Below, piece after piece: positions 9,210-18,331 of a DNA stretch of 64,000 nt. Made by a program: the position numbers and the translations under genes. This stretch comes from Clostridium facile (GTDB taxonomy: Bacteria > Bacillota > Clostridia > Oscillospirales > Ruminococcaceae): assembly GCF_014297275.1 (NCBI RefSeq), contig NZ_JACOQK010000001.1, positions 372,001-436,000 on the forward strand, given 5' to 3'. The notes below the pieces were generated by a model. It saw nothing but the letters and a program-made list of their open reading frames with translations, did no database searches and was not told the DNA's origin. Within the stretch, counting starts at the first letter, position 1, and each line of letters begins with the position of its first letter.

Positions 9210-10403
9210 ATGGGTAGTAAAAGCTTCAAGATCGGGTTATACCCGTTCCTATATTTGGTGTTTTTCCTAATTTTCCAGTATTCAATCAATGACATGGCAA
9301 CAAGTACAAATGCTTACCAAGCACAGGGAAACCGATTAATGGTTTATGTATATTTAGTTGCTATTTTAGTTGTGCTGGGCGTTTATTTTTTTAGTATTCG
9401 TACTATTCGAATGATTATCCCTATCAAAATGGTTATTTTGATGACTATTTGGGTGACATTAGATAATTTTTTCCTTGGTAATTTTTTTAATGGTTCAATG
9501 TGGACTTGCTTTACTCATATAGGTCTATCGGTATGGTGGATACTTGCTATTGTGTTTGGTTATTACTATCCCGGAAACAATTCAAATAAATATAAACAGG
9601 TTGTTTTTTTTGCTTTTGTAATGTTTGTTTATTATGTCTATCAATTTGTTTCCGTTGCAGTTATAAGCAATGAAACCCACGATGAAACAACAGTTTTAAA
9701 CCTGATATATAGAGTGATTGTATTTGTTCCTTTTATTTTTTTAATGACAATAGAAAAAAGAAAACTGCGTTCTGTATTGCTCATAGCCATTTTTATTATG
9801 ACTATTGCATCTATGAAACGGGGAGCAATTGTTGTACTACCAATTATGCTTTTGTCTGCGTATATTTTTGAAAGAAAAGATGAGAGGATATCAAATAATA
9901 TTTTTTTAAAAAAAGCGATTCGTTTCCTCTTAATTATGGTAGGTATCATTATTTTGCTAATTATATTTAATAAATTAACTAACGGTTTTTTAGCTGAACG
10001 ATTTTCACTTGAGTCATTAATGTATGGCTCTTCAAGAAGCGAGAAATATGCAACAGCTATCAATGAAATAACGCAGCGCAATTTTTTGGATTTGATTACT
10101 GGAGTAGGAAGTGGAGCACGAGGCGGCATTCATAATGAAATACTCGAATTTTTATATACATTTGGAGTAGTTGGACTTATTCTTTATTTTGGTTTAATTA
10201 TATCAATGGTACGTAGACTATTGAGATTGAAAAAAGCAAATTCTAGGTTTGCGTCAATATATGCAACCCTAGTGGTATACATTTTTGTTGTAGGATTGTA
10301 TAGTGGGGTTTATTTTACACACCAAACTTTTTATATCATGTTAACAATTGGTATGGTAGAACGGAAGATATTTGAGGAGGAAGTATGTCAACAGCTTGTA
10401 TAA
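9210..10403 (+). CDS. O-antigen/capsule polymerase-like membrane protein (Wzy)
   Basis: The protein has 397 residues and about ten hydrophobic segments, with a longer hydrophilic loop around ERFSLESLMYGSSRSEKY and GVGSGARGGIHNEILEFLYTFG. That loop matches the late O-antigen ligase/polymerase motif: a short HNEILE-like segment before the last helices. It would polymerise flipped repeat units on the outer membrane face. The ribosome site is weak, so the start is less certain than elsewhere. The 3' end overlaps the pyruvyltransferase gene by 19 bases. Confidence 0.82.
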   Translation: MGSKSFKIGLYPFLYLVFFLIFQYSINDMATSTNAYQAQGNRLMVYVYLVAILVVLGVYFFSIRTIRMIIPIKMVILMTIWVTLDNFFLGNFFNGSMWTCFTHIGLSVWWILAIVFGYYYPGNNSNKYKQVVFFAFVMFVYYVYQFVSVAVISNETHDETTVLNLIYRVIVFVPFIFLMTIEKRKLRSVLLIAIFIMTIASMKRGAIVVLPIMLLSAYIFERKDERISNNIFLKKAIRFLLIMVGIIILLIIFNKLTNGFLAERFSLESLMYGSSRSEKYATAINEITQRNFLDLITGVGSGARGGIHNEILEFLYTFGVVGLILYFGLIISMVRRLLRLKKANSRFASIYATLVVYIFVVGLYSGVYFTHQTFYIMLTIGMVERKIFEEEVCQQLV

Positions 10404-11506
10404 TCACACTGCAAGGGGATAATTTTGGAGCGACTCTTCAAGCCGTTGCCCTAAATTACATAGTGAATAGTTACGGAATTACTACTGAAAATTTGGATTA
10501 TAATGATATTTATCGGGTAAAACAGGGATTAACAGGATTTCAGAAAATAAAAAATTCAATATGGAAAAATGTAATGGTCCGTCTTATTGCGGGAGAAAAA
10601 CGAAAAAAGTCTTTTGATCAGTTTAGAGAAAAATATCTTCCATTGTCAGATAAAAGCTGGAATTCTAAAGAAAAATTGATGTCAAATCCTCCAGATTACG
10701 ATGTTTATATTTCAGGAAGTGACCAGATATGGAATCCAAATGTTAATCAGGGGGACTATAATTATTTGCTAGCTTTTGTTCCTGATGGTAAACGTAAAAT
10801 CTCTTATGCTTCTAGTTTTGGGAAAAAATCTCTTGAAAAGCATTTGTGGAACGAATATAAAAATTTTTTGATGAGATATGATGCAATTGGAGTTCGAGAG
10901 ACAAGTGGAGTAGATATTATACGTACTATTGCTGGACTCCAAGCAGAAACAGTTTTGGATCCTACACTACTGTTGGACCAGAATCAATGGAGGCTCATGT
11001 CTGGATGCGCAAATGAGAAAGAACCTTATATTTTGACGTACTATATGCCAGGAGATAAAAAAGTATGTAAAGCGATCGCTTCTATTGCAAAAAAACTTTC
11101 TCAAAAAACTAACTTACACATAATAAATCTAGGTCAAAGAGAGTATTATCGTTTGTTGCCATGGATTGATAGTAGAGTAACAGCTGGTCCTGCAGAATTT
11201 TTAAATCTGTTTTTAAATGCAAGTTATATTATTACTAATTCTTTTCATGGTACTGCATTTGCTACAAATTTCCATAAACCTTTGTGTGTCCCGATTAATG
11301 GCTGTTTGGACAACCAAACGGCCCGGCATACTAGAATTGTTGACTATTTACACTTAATTGGTTTAGATAATGCAATCGTAACTGTCGATAGAGATGGTCA
11401 ATATACCCAACCTGTGTTTCCACACAATTATACCAAAGTATCACAAAGGCTATGTGAAAAGCGAAATGAATCACTGGAATTTTTAGTAGATGCAATAGGA
11501 CTATGA
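10385..11506 (+). CDS. Polysaccharide pyruvyl transferase family protein
   Basis: The protein has 373 residues of the CsaB/WcaK-type family, which transfers the enolpyruvyl group of PEP to a sugar as a ketal. Motifs are TLQGDNFGATLQAVALN near the N-terminus, DVYISGSDQIWNPNV, ISYASSFGKKSL, TVLDPTLLLD and YIITNSFHGTAFA near the C-terminus, all diagnostic. The protein would add a negatively charged pyruvate to a glycan residue. It is followed by an FrhB-like Fe-S gene, a pairing common in glycan loci. Confidence 0.92.
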   Translation: MSTACIITLQGDNFGATLQAVALNYIVNSYGITTENLDYNDIYRVKQGLTGFQKIKNSIWKNVMVRLIAGEKRKKSFDQFREKYLPLSDKSWNSKEKLMSNPPDYDVYISGSDQIWNPNVNQGDYNYLLAFVPDGKRKISYASSFGKKSLEKHLWNEYKNFLMRYDAIGVRETSGVDIIRTIAGLQAETVLDPTLLLDQNQWRLMSGCANEKEPYILTYYMPGDKKVCKAIASIAKKLSQKTNLHIINLGQREYYRLLPWIDSRVTAGPAEFLNLFLNASYIITNSFHGTAFATNFHKPLCVPINGCLDNQTARHTRIVDYLHLIGLDNAIVTVDRDGQYTQPVFPHNYTKVSQRLCEKRNESLEFLVDAIGL

Positions 11507-11556
11507 GAATATGGTAAAATCAAACATTATTGTTACTATTTATGGGAGGAGGATAT

Positions 11557-12777
11557 ATGAAGCTTTACAGTACAAAAGAAGAATGTGTAGGTTGTGGAGC
11601 ATGTGCAGAAGTTTGTGGGAAAAAGGCAATACACTTGGTTTCAGATCAAGAGGGATTTTGGTATCCAGAAATAGACCAGGAAAAATGCGTTAATTGTGGG
11701 GCTTGCCAAAAGGTTTGCCAGATACACAATTTAAAATTACCTGAAAATAATTTTGAGCCTGTAGTATATGCAGTTAAAAATAAAATGGATGATATTCGTG
11801 CCCTAAGCACATCGGGCGGTGTTTTTTCTGTGTTAGCAGATTATGTTATCCAAAATAAAGGTGCTGTTTATGGCGCTGCTTATTCTTCAGACTTTACTGT
11901 TCAACATGAACGGGCAATAACAGACAAACAATATAGTCGATTCCGTGGATCAAAGTATGCACAAAGTTGGATGGGGTCTTGTTATACACAAGTAAAAGCG
12001 GATTTAACCGAGGATAAGAAAGTATTATTTACCGGTACACCTTGTCAGATTGCTGGACTACAGACTTTTTTAGGGGATTTATCTAAAAATAATAATTTAG
12101 TTTTATGTGAGATTATATGCCATGGTATTCCTAGCCCATTGATTTGGAAAGAACACATTCAATTACTTGAAGAGGAGCGCCATAGTAAAATAGTAGCTTA
12201 TAAAAACCGTTCTAAAATTGCAGGATGGCATGGGCATAATGAACATGTATTTTTTGATTCAGGTAAAAGTGAATATAAATCAAAACTTTCTCAAAATCAT
12301 AAAGATTTATTTTATGCGCATCTTACAATTCGGCCATGCTGTCATTCTTGTAAATTTACTGGATTCCCAAGAATTGCAGATTTTACTATTGCGGATTATT
12401 GGGGAATTGAACGATGCATGCCTGAATTTGATGATAATAAAGGAATATCTCTTATGATATTGAATAGTGACCGAGCTATAAAAATATTTGATACGGTTAA
12501 ATCTCAGCTTGATTATAGAGAAAGTAACCTGGAAGATGCCTTTTATGATAACCATAAAAAGCCAGCGAAACATAATATTCACCATGATGAGTTTTGGGAT
12601 GATTACCATCAATTTGGTTATCGATATGTTGTATCTAAATATGTTGGTTATAACACAGTAGGAAAAATAAAAAGGCAAACTAAAATAATTATAAAAGCGA
12701 TTACCAAAAAAATTGGGATATATAATTTTGTCCATCACTTTACAAAGAAAAAATACCAAAAAGAGGTATACAAATGA
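11557..12777 (+). CDS. FrhB/FdhB-like Fe-S flavoprotein (coenzyme F420 hydrogenase/dehydrogenase beta-subunit family)
   Basis: The protein has 406 residues from ATG 11557, chosen because GGGAGGAGG lies just upstream; an earlier TTG in frame lacks such a site. Two ferredoxin-type clusters are visible: CVGCGACAEVCGKKAI and CVNCGACQKVCQI. The FrhB N- and C-terminal domains follow (STSGGVFSVLADYVI, FTGTPCQIAGLQTFL, CEIICHGIPSPLIW). Hydrogenase partners are absent, so it is probably a flavin and Fe-S dependent oxidoreductase acting in glycan synthesis. Its actual substrate is unknown. It overlaps the DUF115-like gene by four bases. Confidence 0.9.
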   Translation: MKLYSTKEECVGCGACAEVCGKKAIHLVSDQEGFWYPEIDQEKCVNCGACQKVCQIHNLKLPENNFEPVVYAVKNKMDDIRALSTSGGVFSVLADYVIQNKGAVYGAAYSSDFTVQHERAITDKQYSRFRGSKYAQSWMGSCYTQVKADLTEDKKVLFTGTPCQIAGLQTFLGDLSKNNNLVLCEIICHGIPSPLIWKEHIQLLEEERHSKIVAYKNRSKIAGWHGHNEHVFFDSGKSEYKSKLSQNHKDLFYAHLTIRPCCHSCKFTGFPRIADFTIADYWGIERCMPEFDDNKGISLMILNSDRAIKIFDTVKSQLDYRESNLEDAFYDNHKKPAKHNIHHDEFWDDYHQFGYRYVVSKYVGYNTVGKIKRQTKIIIKAITKKIGIYNFVHHFTKKKYQKEVYK

Positions 12778-13646
12778 GCGGTTCAAGAGTTAAAAAAATA
12801 GCTAGAAAAATGAGGATTCCTCGTAGTGTTTTTTATCAATTTCAGCATATGAAAGAATGGAACCAACTGCCCAAACAGATAAAAGGGCAATCTAAAGACA
12901 TATTTGCGAAAATTGCAGGGAAGTACCAAGGAGAACGTTGCTTTATTATAGGAAATGGTCCAAGCTTACAAGTTTCTGATTTAGAGCGGCTTAAAGATGA
13001 GTATTGTTTTGCGACAAATCGTATATTTACCATTTATGCTAATACAAGCTGGAGGCCAACATTTTATGCGGCACAGGATGGCGAAGTAATTGATAATATG
13101 AAGAAAGATCTACCTGGAACCATAGCAGAATCATTCTATAGCTTTATATCGGCAAAACAGTATCATAAATATCCAGAAGTATTTTGTAGTAGCAAAAATG
13201 TTGCAATGATACCGATGCGTTATAAACCTCCAAAAAAGAATCTCTATGGATTTAGTAAGGATGCCTCTAAGGAAGTATTTGAGGGATTAACAATTACATA
13301 TACATGCATACAACTTGCTGTATATATGGGATTTTCCGAGATATATCTCTTAGGTGTTGATCACAACTATTCCATTGAGATTGATGATGATGGAAATATA
13401 ATCAAGCAGAATACAGGAGAGAAAAATTATTTTGCAGAGGCGGAAGTTCCGATTGATTCAATTAATTTACCAAAAGTTGTAGAAATGACACGGGCGTATC
13501 TTACAGCAGAAAAATATTGTAAAGCTCATGGCATTCATATCTATAACGCTACAAGAGGAGGTAAACTTGAAGCTTTTGAAAGGGTGGATTTTGATTCCAT
13601 TATTGTAACAGAAAAAGACAAGGGGCAGGATAATGCACAAGATTAA
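12774..13646 (+). CDS. DUF115 / MptE-like protein, possible glycosyltransferase
   Basis: The protein has 290 residues. The core begins with GERCFIIGNGPSL (residues ~54-66), then FATNRIF and FYAAQD, a LAVYMGFSEIYLLGVDHNY strand-helix unit, and the C-terminal HIYNATRGGKLEAFERVDF. These fit the DUF115/MptE-like family of glycan loci. The GNGPSL start and the later GFSEIYLLGVD resemble the layout of GT42 sialyltransferases (Cst-II), so a CMP-sugar glycosyltransferase role is possible with the CMP-synthetase-like protein at 8475. This is inference. Many relatives have His in the KDHF position where this protein has KNYF. Confidence 0.75.
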   Translation: MSGSRVKKIARKMRIPRSVFYQFQHMKEWNQLPKQIKGQSKDIFAKIAGKYQGERCFIIGNGPSLQVSDLERLKDEYCFATNRIFTIYANTSWRPTFYAAQDGEVIDNMKKDLPGTIAESFYSFISAKQYHKYPEVFCSSKNVAMIPMRYKPPKKNLYGFSKDASKEVFEGLTITYTCIQLAVYMGFSEIYLLGVDHNYSIEIDDDGNIIKQNTGEKNYFAEAEVPIDSINLPKVVEMTRAYLTAEKYCKAHGIHIYNATRGGKLEAFERVDFDSIIVTEKDKGQDNAQD

Positions 13647-15162
13647 TCAGGTGAAAGCAGGAGCAATTGTTTCTTATATCACAATTTTTTTCAATATTAT
13701 TTCAGGTTTTCTCTATACGCCATGGTTAATAGGGCAACTAGGCCAATCCAATTATGCATTATTTTCTCTTGTCAATTCAGTTATGACTTATTTTGTATTG
13801 GATTTTGGATTAGGTGCCTCTATTACGCGATTTATTGCTCGGTATCGTGCTGAAGGAGCTGAGCATAAAGTTGAGCAATTATTAGGTGTTACAACAAAAC
13901 TATTTTTAACTTTAGATTTTATTATTTTGATTGCTCTTATTACTGTATATTCTCTTTTAGGGAAAATTTATGTTAGTTTGACACCTGCCGAACTTGAAAA
14001 TTTTAAAGGCATTTTTATCATCGCTGGAACCGTATCCTTATTATCGTTTCCGTTATTGCCTGTAAATGGAATCTTTACAGCATACGAACGATTATATGCT
14101 CAAAAACTGTTTGATTTATTGGCTAAAATTATTACTGTATCCGCAGTAGTAATTGCACTATTGCTGGGAGGGTCACTGTTTACAGTGGTCTTTTTTAACA
14201 CATCAATTACATTTTTAGTAAATTTAATAAAGTTTCTCTATATTAAGAGAAAAGAAAAAATTAAAATTCAAATTACATATCGTGATAAAGCCATGTTAAA
14301 ATCAATTTTTGGTTTTTCAATTTGGGTTATGATTGCATCAATAGCAGATCGATTCTTTTTTACTTTTATCCCATCTTTACTAGGTATTATCTCTAATACA
14401 GTTGAAATTTCTATATTTGCTGTTGCGGTTTCGGTTGAAAATTATATTTGTTTATTTGGTTCTGCATTTAATAATTTATATCTCCCGCAGGTAACACGTA
14501 TGGTAATTGCAAAAGAAGATAAAAAAAAGATTACAGATTTAATGATAAAAGTGGGACGAATACAACTGATTATTGTTTCTCTGTTTGTAGTTGCACTTGT
14601 TTCTATGGGAAAAGAATTTGTAATATGCTGGGTTGGGGAAAAATATATCCGGTCTTATTATGTAATGATTTTAATTTTAGTCCCTTCTTTGGTGCATTTT
14701 TCCCAAGCAATTGGAACTGAAATGATTTACGCAACAAATAATGTAAAATATAGGGCGCTAGTGTACTCTTTGGGGAGTGTTATAAGTATTATTACCACAC
14801 TTACTTTGGGGAAAAGCTTTGGAGCTATTGGAGCGGCAGTAGGGATATCTTTAGCCCTTATTTTATCACATATTATCCTAATGAATTATATTTATTACAA
14901 AAAGCTTGGCTTGGATGTTATGCGATATTTTAAGGAATGTCATTTTAAAATGTATATCCCATTATTAATTTCTTGTGGGATTGGATTTGTTATCTCCTCA
15001 ATTTATCCAACTACATCTCTACGGCTATTTATTGTTAAAGGCGCTATTTGGGGAGTTATTCATTGTGTAATATTATGGTTGTTTGTTTTGAATTCTTCAG
15101 AGAAGGCACTTGTTAAAGGATTTATTTATAAATTAAAAAAAGGAGCGAAAAAAAATGGCTAA
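13633..15162 (+). CDS. Oligosaccharide flippase (Wzx, MOP superfamily)
   Basis: This 509-residue protein has 12-14 predicted transmembrane segments throughout, with the N-terminal KAGAIVSYITIFFNIISGFLY typical of polysaccharide flippases. It moves the undecaprenyl-linked repeat unit across the membrane. A YIRSYYVMILILVPSL segment and LAVYSLGS-like helices lie in the C-terminal half, as expected for the family. It overlaps the DUF115-like gene by 14 bases and the epimerase gene by eight, so translation is coupled. With the polymerase at 9210 it defines a Wzx/Wzy pathway. Confidence 0.92.
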   Translation: MHKINQVKAGAIVSYITIFFNIISGFLYTPWLIGQLGQSNYALFSLVNSVMTYFVLDFGLGASITRFIARYRAEGAEHKVEQLLGVTTKLFLTLDFIILIALITVYSLLGKIYVSLTPAELENFKGIFIIAGTVSLLSFPLLPVNGIFTAYERLYAQKLFDLLAKIITVSAVVIALLLGGSLFTVVFFNTSITFLVNLIKFLYIKRKEKIKIQITYRDKAMLKSIFGFSIWVMIASIADRFFFTFIPSLLGIISNTVEISIFAVAVSVENYICLFGSAFNNLYLPQVTRMVIAKEDKKKITDLMIKVGRIQLIIVSLFVVALVSMGKEFVICWVGEKYIRSYYVMILILVPSLVHFSQAIGTEMIYATNNVKYRALVYSLGSVISIITTLTLGKSFGAIGAAVGISLALILSHIILMNYIYYKKLGLDVMRYFKECHFKMYIPLLISCGIGFVISSIYPTTSLRLFIVKGAIWGVIHCVILWLFVLNSSEKALVKGFIYKLKKGAKKNG

Positions 15163-16096
15163 TTTTTTGGTTACTGGAGCAGCCGGTTTTATTGGTTCAC
15201 ATCTTGCAAAAAAACTCGTTATAGATGGTCATCAAGTAACAACAATTGATAATCTGTCAACAGGTTTTATTGAAAATATTCCCTCTGGGGTAAAATTTAT
15301 TGAAGGAAATGATTATGATCCTGATATAATTGCAAAGTTAGGAGAGCAAAAATTTGATGCAATTTTTCATATTGCGGGTCAAAGTGGCGGTATGACAAGT
15401 TTTGATGATCCAATTTATGATATGAACTCAAACATTGCAAGCACCCTTATTTTATTAGACTATGCCAAACGGACTGGATGTAATCGATTTATTTATGCAA
15501 GTTCAATGTCAGTATATGGAGATGAAAATCCATGCCCTGTGACAGAAGAAAGCGAAATCAAGCCAAAAACTTTTTATGCAGTTGGCAAACTTGCTAGTGA
15601 ACATTATATGCGAATCTATTCAACATTTGGTATTCGTTGTACCTCGCTTCGATTTAATAATACATATGGAATTGGACAAAATATGCAGAATTTGCGACAG
15701 GGAATGGTTAGTATTTTCCTGGCACAAGCAGTAAATACAAAACGGATTCATGTCATGGGAGATAAAGAGCGTTTTCGTGATTTTACTCATGTTAGCGATA
15801 ATGTAAAAGCCTGTTTGCTAGCTGCCCAAGGACAAGAAGAGTCATTTTATAATGTGTACAATGTATGTACAAATCGAAAAACAACTTGTGAAGAATTAAT
15901 CGCTGAGATATGTAAACATTTACCTTATTCTGTTGAAATTGAGTATAGTGGCAGTACACCTGGTGATCAATTTGGAATTTATTGTGATTATACCAAAATT
16001 CAAGAGAAACTTGGCTGGGAGCCTACAGTACAACTGGAATCTGGAATAAAGGAAATGGTTGAGTGGGCTTTAGACAATAAAACAAATAATACTTGA
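15155..16096 (+). CDS. NAD-dependent sugar epimerase/dehydratase (extended SDR)
   Basis: The protein has 313 residues. The N-terminal Rossmann motif is TGAAGFIGSHLAKKL. The catalytic residues are in YASSMSVYGDE and FYAVGKLASEHY (Tyr-x-x-x-Lys), and RFNNTYGIGQN follows, which places it with UDP-glucose/UDP-GlcNAc 4-epimerase-like enzymes. It interconverts or dehydrates a nucleotide sugar for the capsule. The substrate is not predictable. An AAAGGAG site inside the flippase 3' end precedes ATG 15155. Confidence 0.88.
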   Translation: MANFLVTGAAGFIGSHLAKKLVIDGHQVTTIDNLSTGFIENIPSGVKFIEGNDYDPDIIAKLGEQKFDAIFHIAGQSGGMTSFDDPIYDMNSNIASTLILLDYAKRTGCNRFIYASSMSVYGDENPCPVTEESEIKPKTFYAVGKLASEHYMRIYSTFGIRCTSLRFNNTYGIGQNMQNLRQGMVSIFLAQAVNTKRIHVMGDKERFRDFTHVSDNVKACLLAAQGQEESFYNVYNVCTNRKTTCEELIAEICKHLPYSVEIEYSGSTPGDQFGIYCDYTKIQEKLGWEPTVQLESGIKEMVEWALDNKTNNT

Positions 16097-16130
16097 TGTA
16101 GTAAGTAATAGATAAGAAAGTGAGAGTCAG

Positions 16131-16922
16131 ATGAACGCAGAAAATAAAAGGATGCTTCAAATTATAAAAGAACTTCGAGAAGAGTATGGGATGATAGCGA
16201 TTAAAGCTGAATTTGAGGCTGAAGGCAGTAGACTTGATGAGCTTATTATGCTAAATCAAGTTGTATTTTGTGGAAACACCAAGCTCAATATTAAAATTGG
16301 TGGATGCGAAGCTATGCGAGATATTGAGCAATGTAAACTTTTAGATGCATCCGGTATAATGGCACCTATGATTGAAACACCTTTTGCTATGAAGAAATTT
16401 AAGGATGCTGCGAATAAAGCATATGCAGATCATATCGAAAATATTGAATGGATTATAAATGCGGAAACTGTTACCTGTGCGCAAAATTTTTCTGATATCT
16501 TAAACGTTGCAAAAGGTTTTTTGAATACGGTGGTAGTGGGGCGTTCTGATTTAAGTGCTTCCATGGGAGTTAGTAGAGATAAAATTGATGGTGAGGCAGT
16601 TTTTCAACAAGTTTTACAGCTTTGTGAGATGGCAAAAAAAGAAGGTTTAGTATCTTCTATTGGTGGCGGTATATCAATTGATACAGTGCCGTTTTTGATG
16701 AAACTTGGCGATTCTATTGATTTATTTGAGACTCGGAAGGTTGTTTTACCACGTCCTGATTCGGAGGCTAAAGCTACAAGAATGATAAGTTTAGCTTTAG
16801 AATTTGAGCTTTCTTATCTTCGTAATAAACATCAATTTTATCATCATATGGCAACAGAAGATCTTGCGAGGATGAAAGCGTTAGAAGAACGATTAAAAGA
16901 AAATGGACTTAAACTGAGATAG
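16131..16922 (+). CDS. HpcH/HpaI-family aldolase (citrate lyase-like)
   Basis: This is a 263-residue TIM-barrel protein of the pyruvate-dependent, metal-using aldolase family. The likely metal ligands are Glu in IMAPMIETPFAMKKF and Asp in VVVGRSDLSASMGV. IKIGGCEAMRDIEQCK and SIGGGISIDTVPFL are typical of the glycan-locus branch. Family members condense pyruvate or a similar enolate with an aldehyde, or split the product. In this locus it could build a 2-keto-3-deoxy acid from pyruvate and a sugar aldehyde, which the CMP-synthetase-like protein could then activate. That role is hypothesis. A GTGAGAG site precedes ATG 16131. Confidence 0.85.
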   Translation: MNAENKRMLQIIKELREEYGMIAIKAEFEAEGSRLDELIMLNQVVFCGNTKLNIKIGGCEAMRDIEQCKLLDASGIMAPMIETPFAMKKFKDAANKAYADHIENIEWIINAETVTCAQNFSDILNVAKGFLNTVVVGRSDLSASMGVSRDKIDGEAVFQQVLQLCEMAKKEGLVSSIGGGISIDTVPFLMKLGDSIDLFETRKVVLPRPDSEAKATRMISLALEFELSYLRNKHQFYHHMATEDLARMKALEERLKENGLKLR

Positions 16923-17247
16923 ATTGATTTAAGAACATTTTTACTTTTGAAAAGGATATATTATCTTTAACAAAGCTAGTATATCAAACAATTATAAACT
17001 TTATTTTTGGTAGTACTTAGTTTAAGAAAGAGAGCTATTTTACTAACCATAATAGTTGGCAGGTAATGGCTTTCCTGCCGGTATTACATAGCTTTATAGC
17101 AAATAAAGATTATTATATTTGCTGCTGTTTCAAACATATTACAAAAAAGGCAGAAAAGGATTTTAATTGGATACTTTAAATTGTGATTCAAAATCATTCT
17201 ATGGTTCTGCTAAATTGATAATTATTCAAATGGGAGAGGATATAATC
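16923..17247 (+). other. Intergenic spacer within capsule locus
   Basis: This is a 325-base AT-rich gap separating the aldolase gene from the capEFG block. It holds a GGCAGG/CCTGCC hairpin at 17058-17079 without a following T-run, so it is not a convincing terminator. An in-frame TTG at 17167 could extend CapE, but the added residues do not look like the family. A promoter for capEFG probably lies here, though I cannot single one out. Confidence 0.5.
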
Positions 17248-18330
17248 ATGAGTGAAATATTTAATCCATCAGTTTTACCAATAAATATTCCTGATCGTAT
17301 GAAAAACGCTACTCTTTTAATTACAGGAGGGACAGGCTCTTTTGGGAATGCGGTTTTAAATCGTTTTATTACATCCGATATCGGAGAAATCCGTATTTTT
17401 TCCCGTGATGAGAAAAAACAGGATGATATGCGGCATGAATATCAGGCACGATTTCCTGAGTATGCGGATAAGCTAAAATTTTATATAGGAGATGTCCGTG
17501 ATATAAATTCAATTAATACCGCTATGGTTGGAGTGAACTATATCTTTCATGCCGCAGCCTTAAAACAGGTGCCATCTTGCGAATTTTTTCCGATTGAGGC
17601 AGTAAAGACCAATGTAATAGGAACTGATAATGTCCTTACAGCGGCAATTGAAGCTGATGTAGAAACAGTGGTTTGCCTATCAACAGATAAGGCGGCATAT
17701 CCTGTTAACGCTATGGGAACCTCAAAAGCTATGATGGAAAAGGTTATCGTCGCTAAAAGCCGCACTAGTAAAAATACGAAGATTTGCTGTACCCGTTACG
17801 GTAACGTGATGTGCTCTCGCGGTTCGGTGATTCCGTTGTGGATTGATCAGATTCGAGCTGGTAAACCAATCACAATTACAGAACCATCCATGACAAGGTT
17901 TATTATGTCCCTTGATGAGGCAGTTGATTTGGTGTTGTTCGCTTTTGAACATGGTCATTCAGGGGATATCCTTGTACAAAAAGCACCTGCTTGCACGCTT
18001 GAAACACAAGCAAAAGCTGTTATGGAACTTTTTGATGGTTGTGAGAAAGACATAAAGGTTATTGGTATCCGCCATGGTGAGAAGATGTATGAAACACTAC
18101 TTACCAATGAGGAATGCGTCCATGCCATTGACATGGGTAACTTTTATCGAGTGCCATGTGATAAAAGGGGCTTGAATTACGACAAGTATTTTACAGAAGG
18201 AAATACTGAAAGAACCAAACTCAGCGAGTTTAACAGTAATAATACACAGTTGTTAACTGTAGAAGAGACAAAAGCTAAGATTGCTTCACTGGCCTACATA
18301 CAGGAAGAATTGGCAAAGGATGGACGATAG
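17248..18330 (+). CDS. capE: UDP-GlcNAc 4,6-dehydratase / 5-epimerase (CapE/FnlA-like)
   Basis: The protein has 360 residues from ATG 17248, chosen for the GGGAGAGGA seven bases upstream and for fit with the family N-terminus. It has TLLITGGTGSFGNAVL, SRDEKKQDDMR, FHAAALKQVPSCE, the Met-containing catalytic region around LSTDKAAYPVNAMGTSK, and RYGNVMCSRGSV. CapE makes UDP-2-acetamido-2,6-dideoxy-beta-L-arabino-4-hexulose from UDP-GlcNAc, the first step to UDP-N-acetyl-L-fucosamine. It starts a capE-capF-capG block with visibly higher GC than the genes before it. Confidence 0.93.
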   Translation: MSEIFNPSVLPINIPDRMKNATLLITGGTGSFGNAVLNRFITSDIGEIRIFSRDEKKQDDMRHEYQARFPEYADKLKFYIGDVRDINSINTAMVGVNYIFHAAALKQVPSCEFFPIEAVKTNVIGTDNVLTAAIEADVETVVCLSTDKAAYPVNAMGTSKAMMEKVIVAKSRTSKNTKICCTRYGNVMCSRGSVIPLWIDQIRAGKPITITEPSMTRFIMSLDEAVDLVLFAFEHGHSGDILVQKAPACTLETQAKAVMELFDGCEKDIKVIGIRHGEKMYETLLTNEECVHAIDMGNFYRVPCDKRGLNYDKYFTEGNTERTKLSEFNSNNTQLLTVEETKAKIASLAYIQEELAKDGR

Positions 18331-18331
18331 A

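Noticed and set aside
9641..10129. 162-codon minus-strand frame inside the polymerase gene
   Set aside because: A mirror of the strongly hydrophobic plus-strand coding sequence, with no ribosome site and no family resemblance.
12307..12786. 159-codon minus-strand frame inside the FrhB-like gene
   Set aside because: Aromatic-rich shadow of a well-supported gene.
17058..17079. GGCAGG/CCTGCC hairpin as a terminator
   Set aside because: No T-run follows on either strand; left as an unexplained short hairpin.
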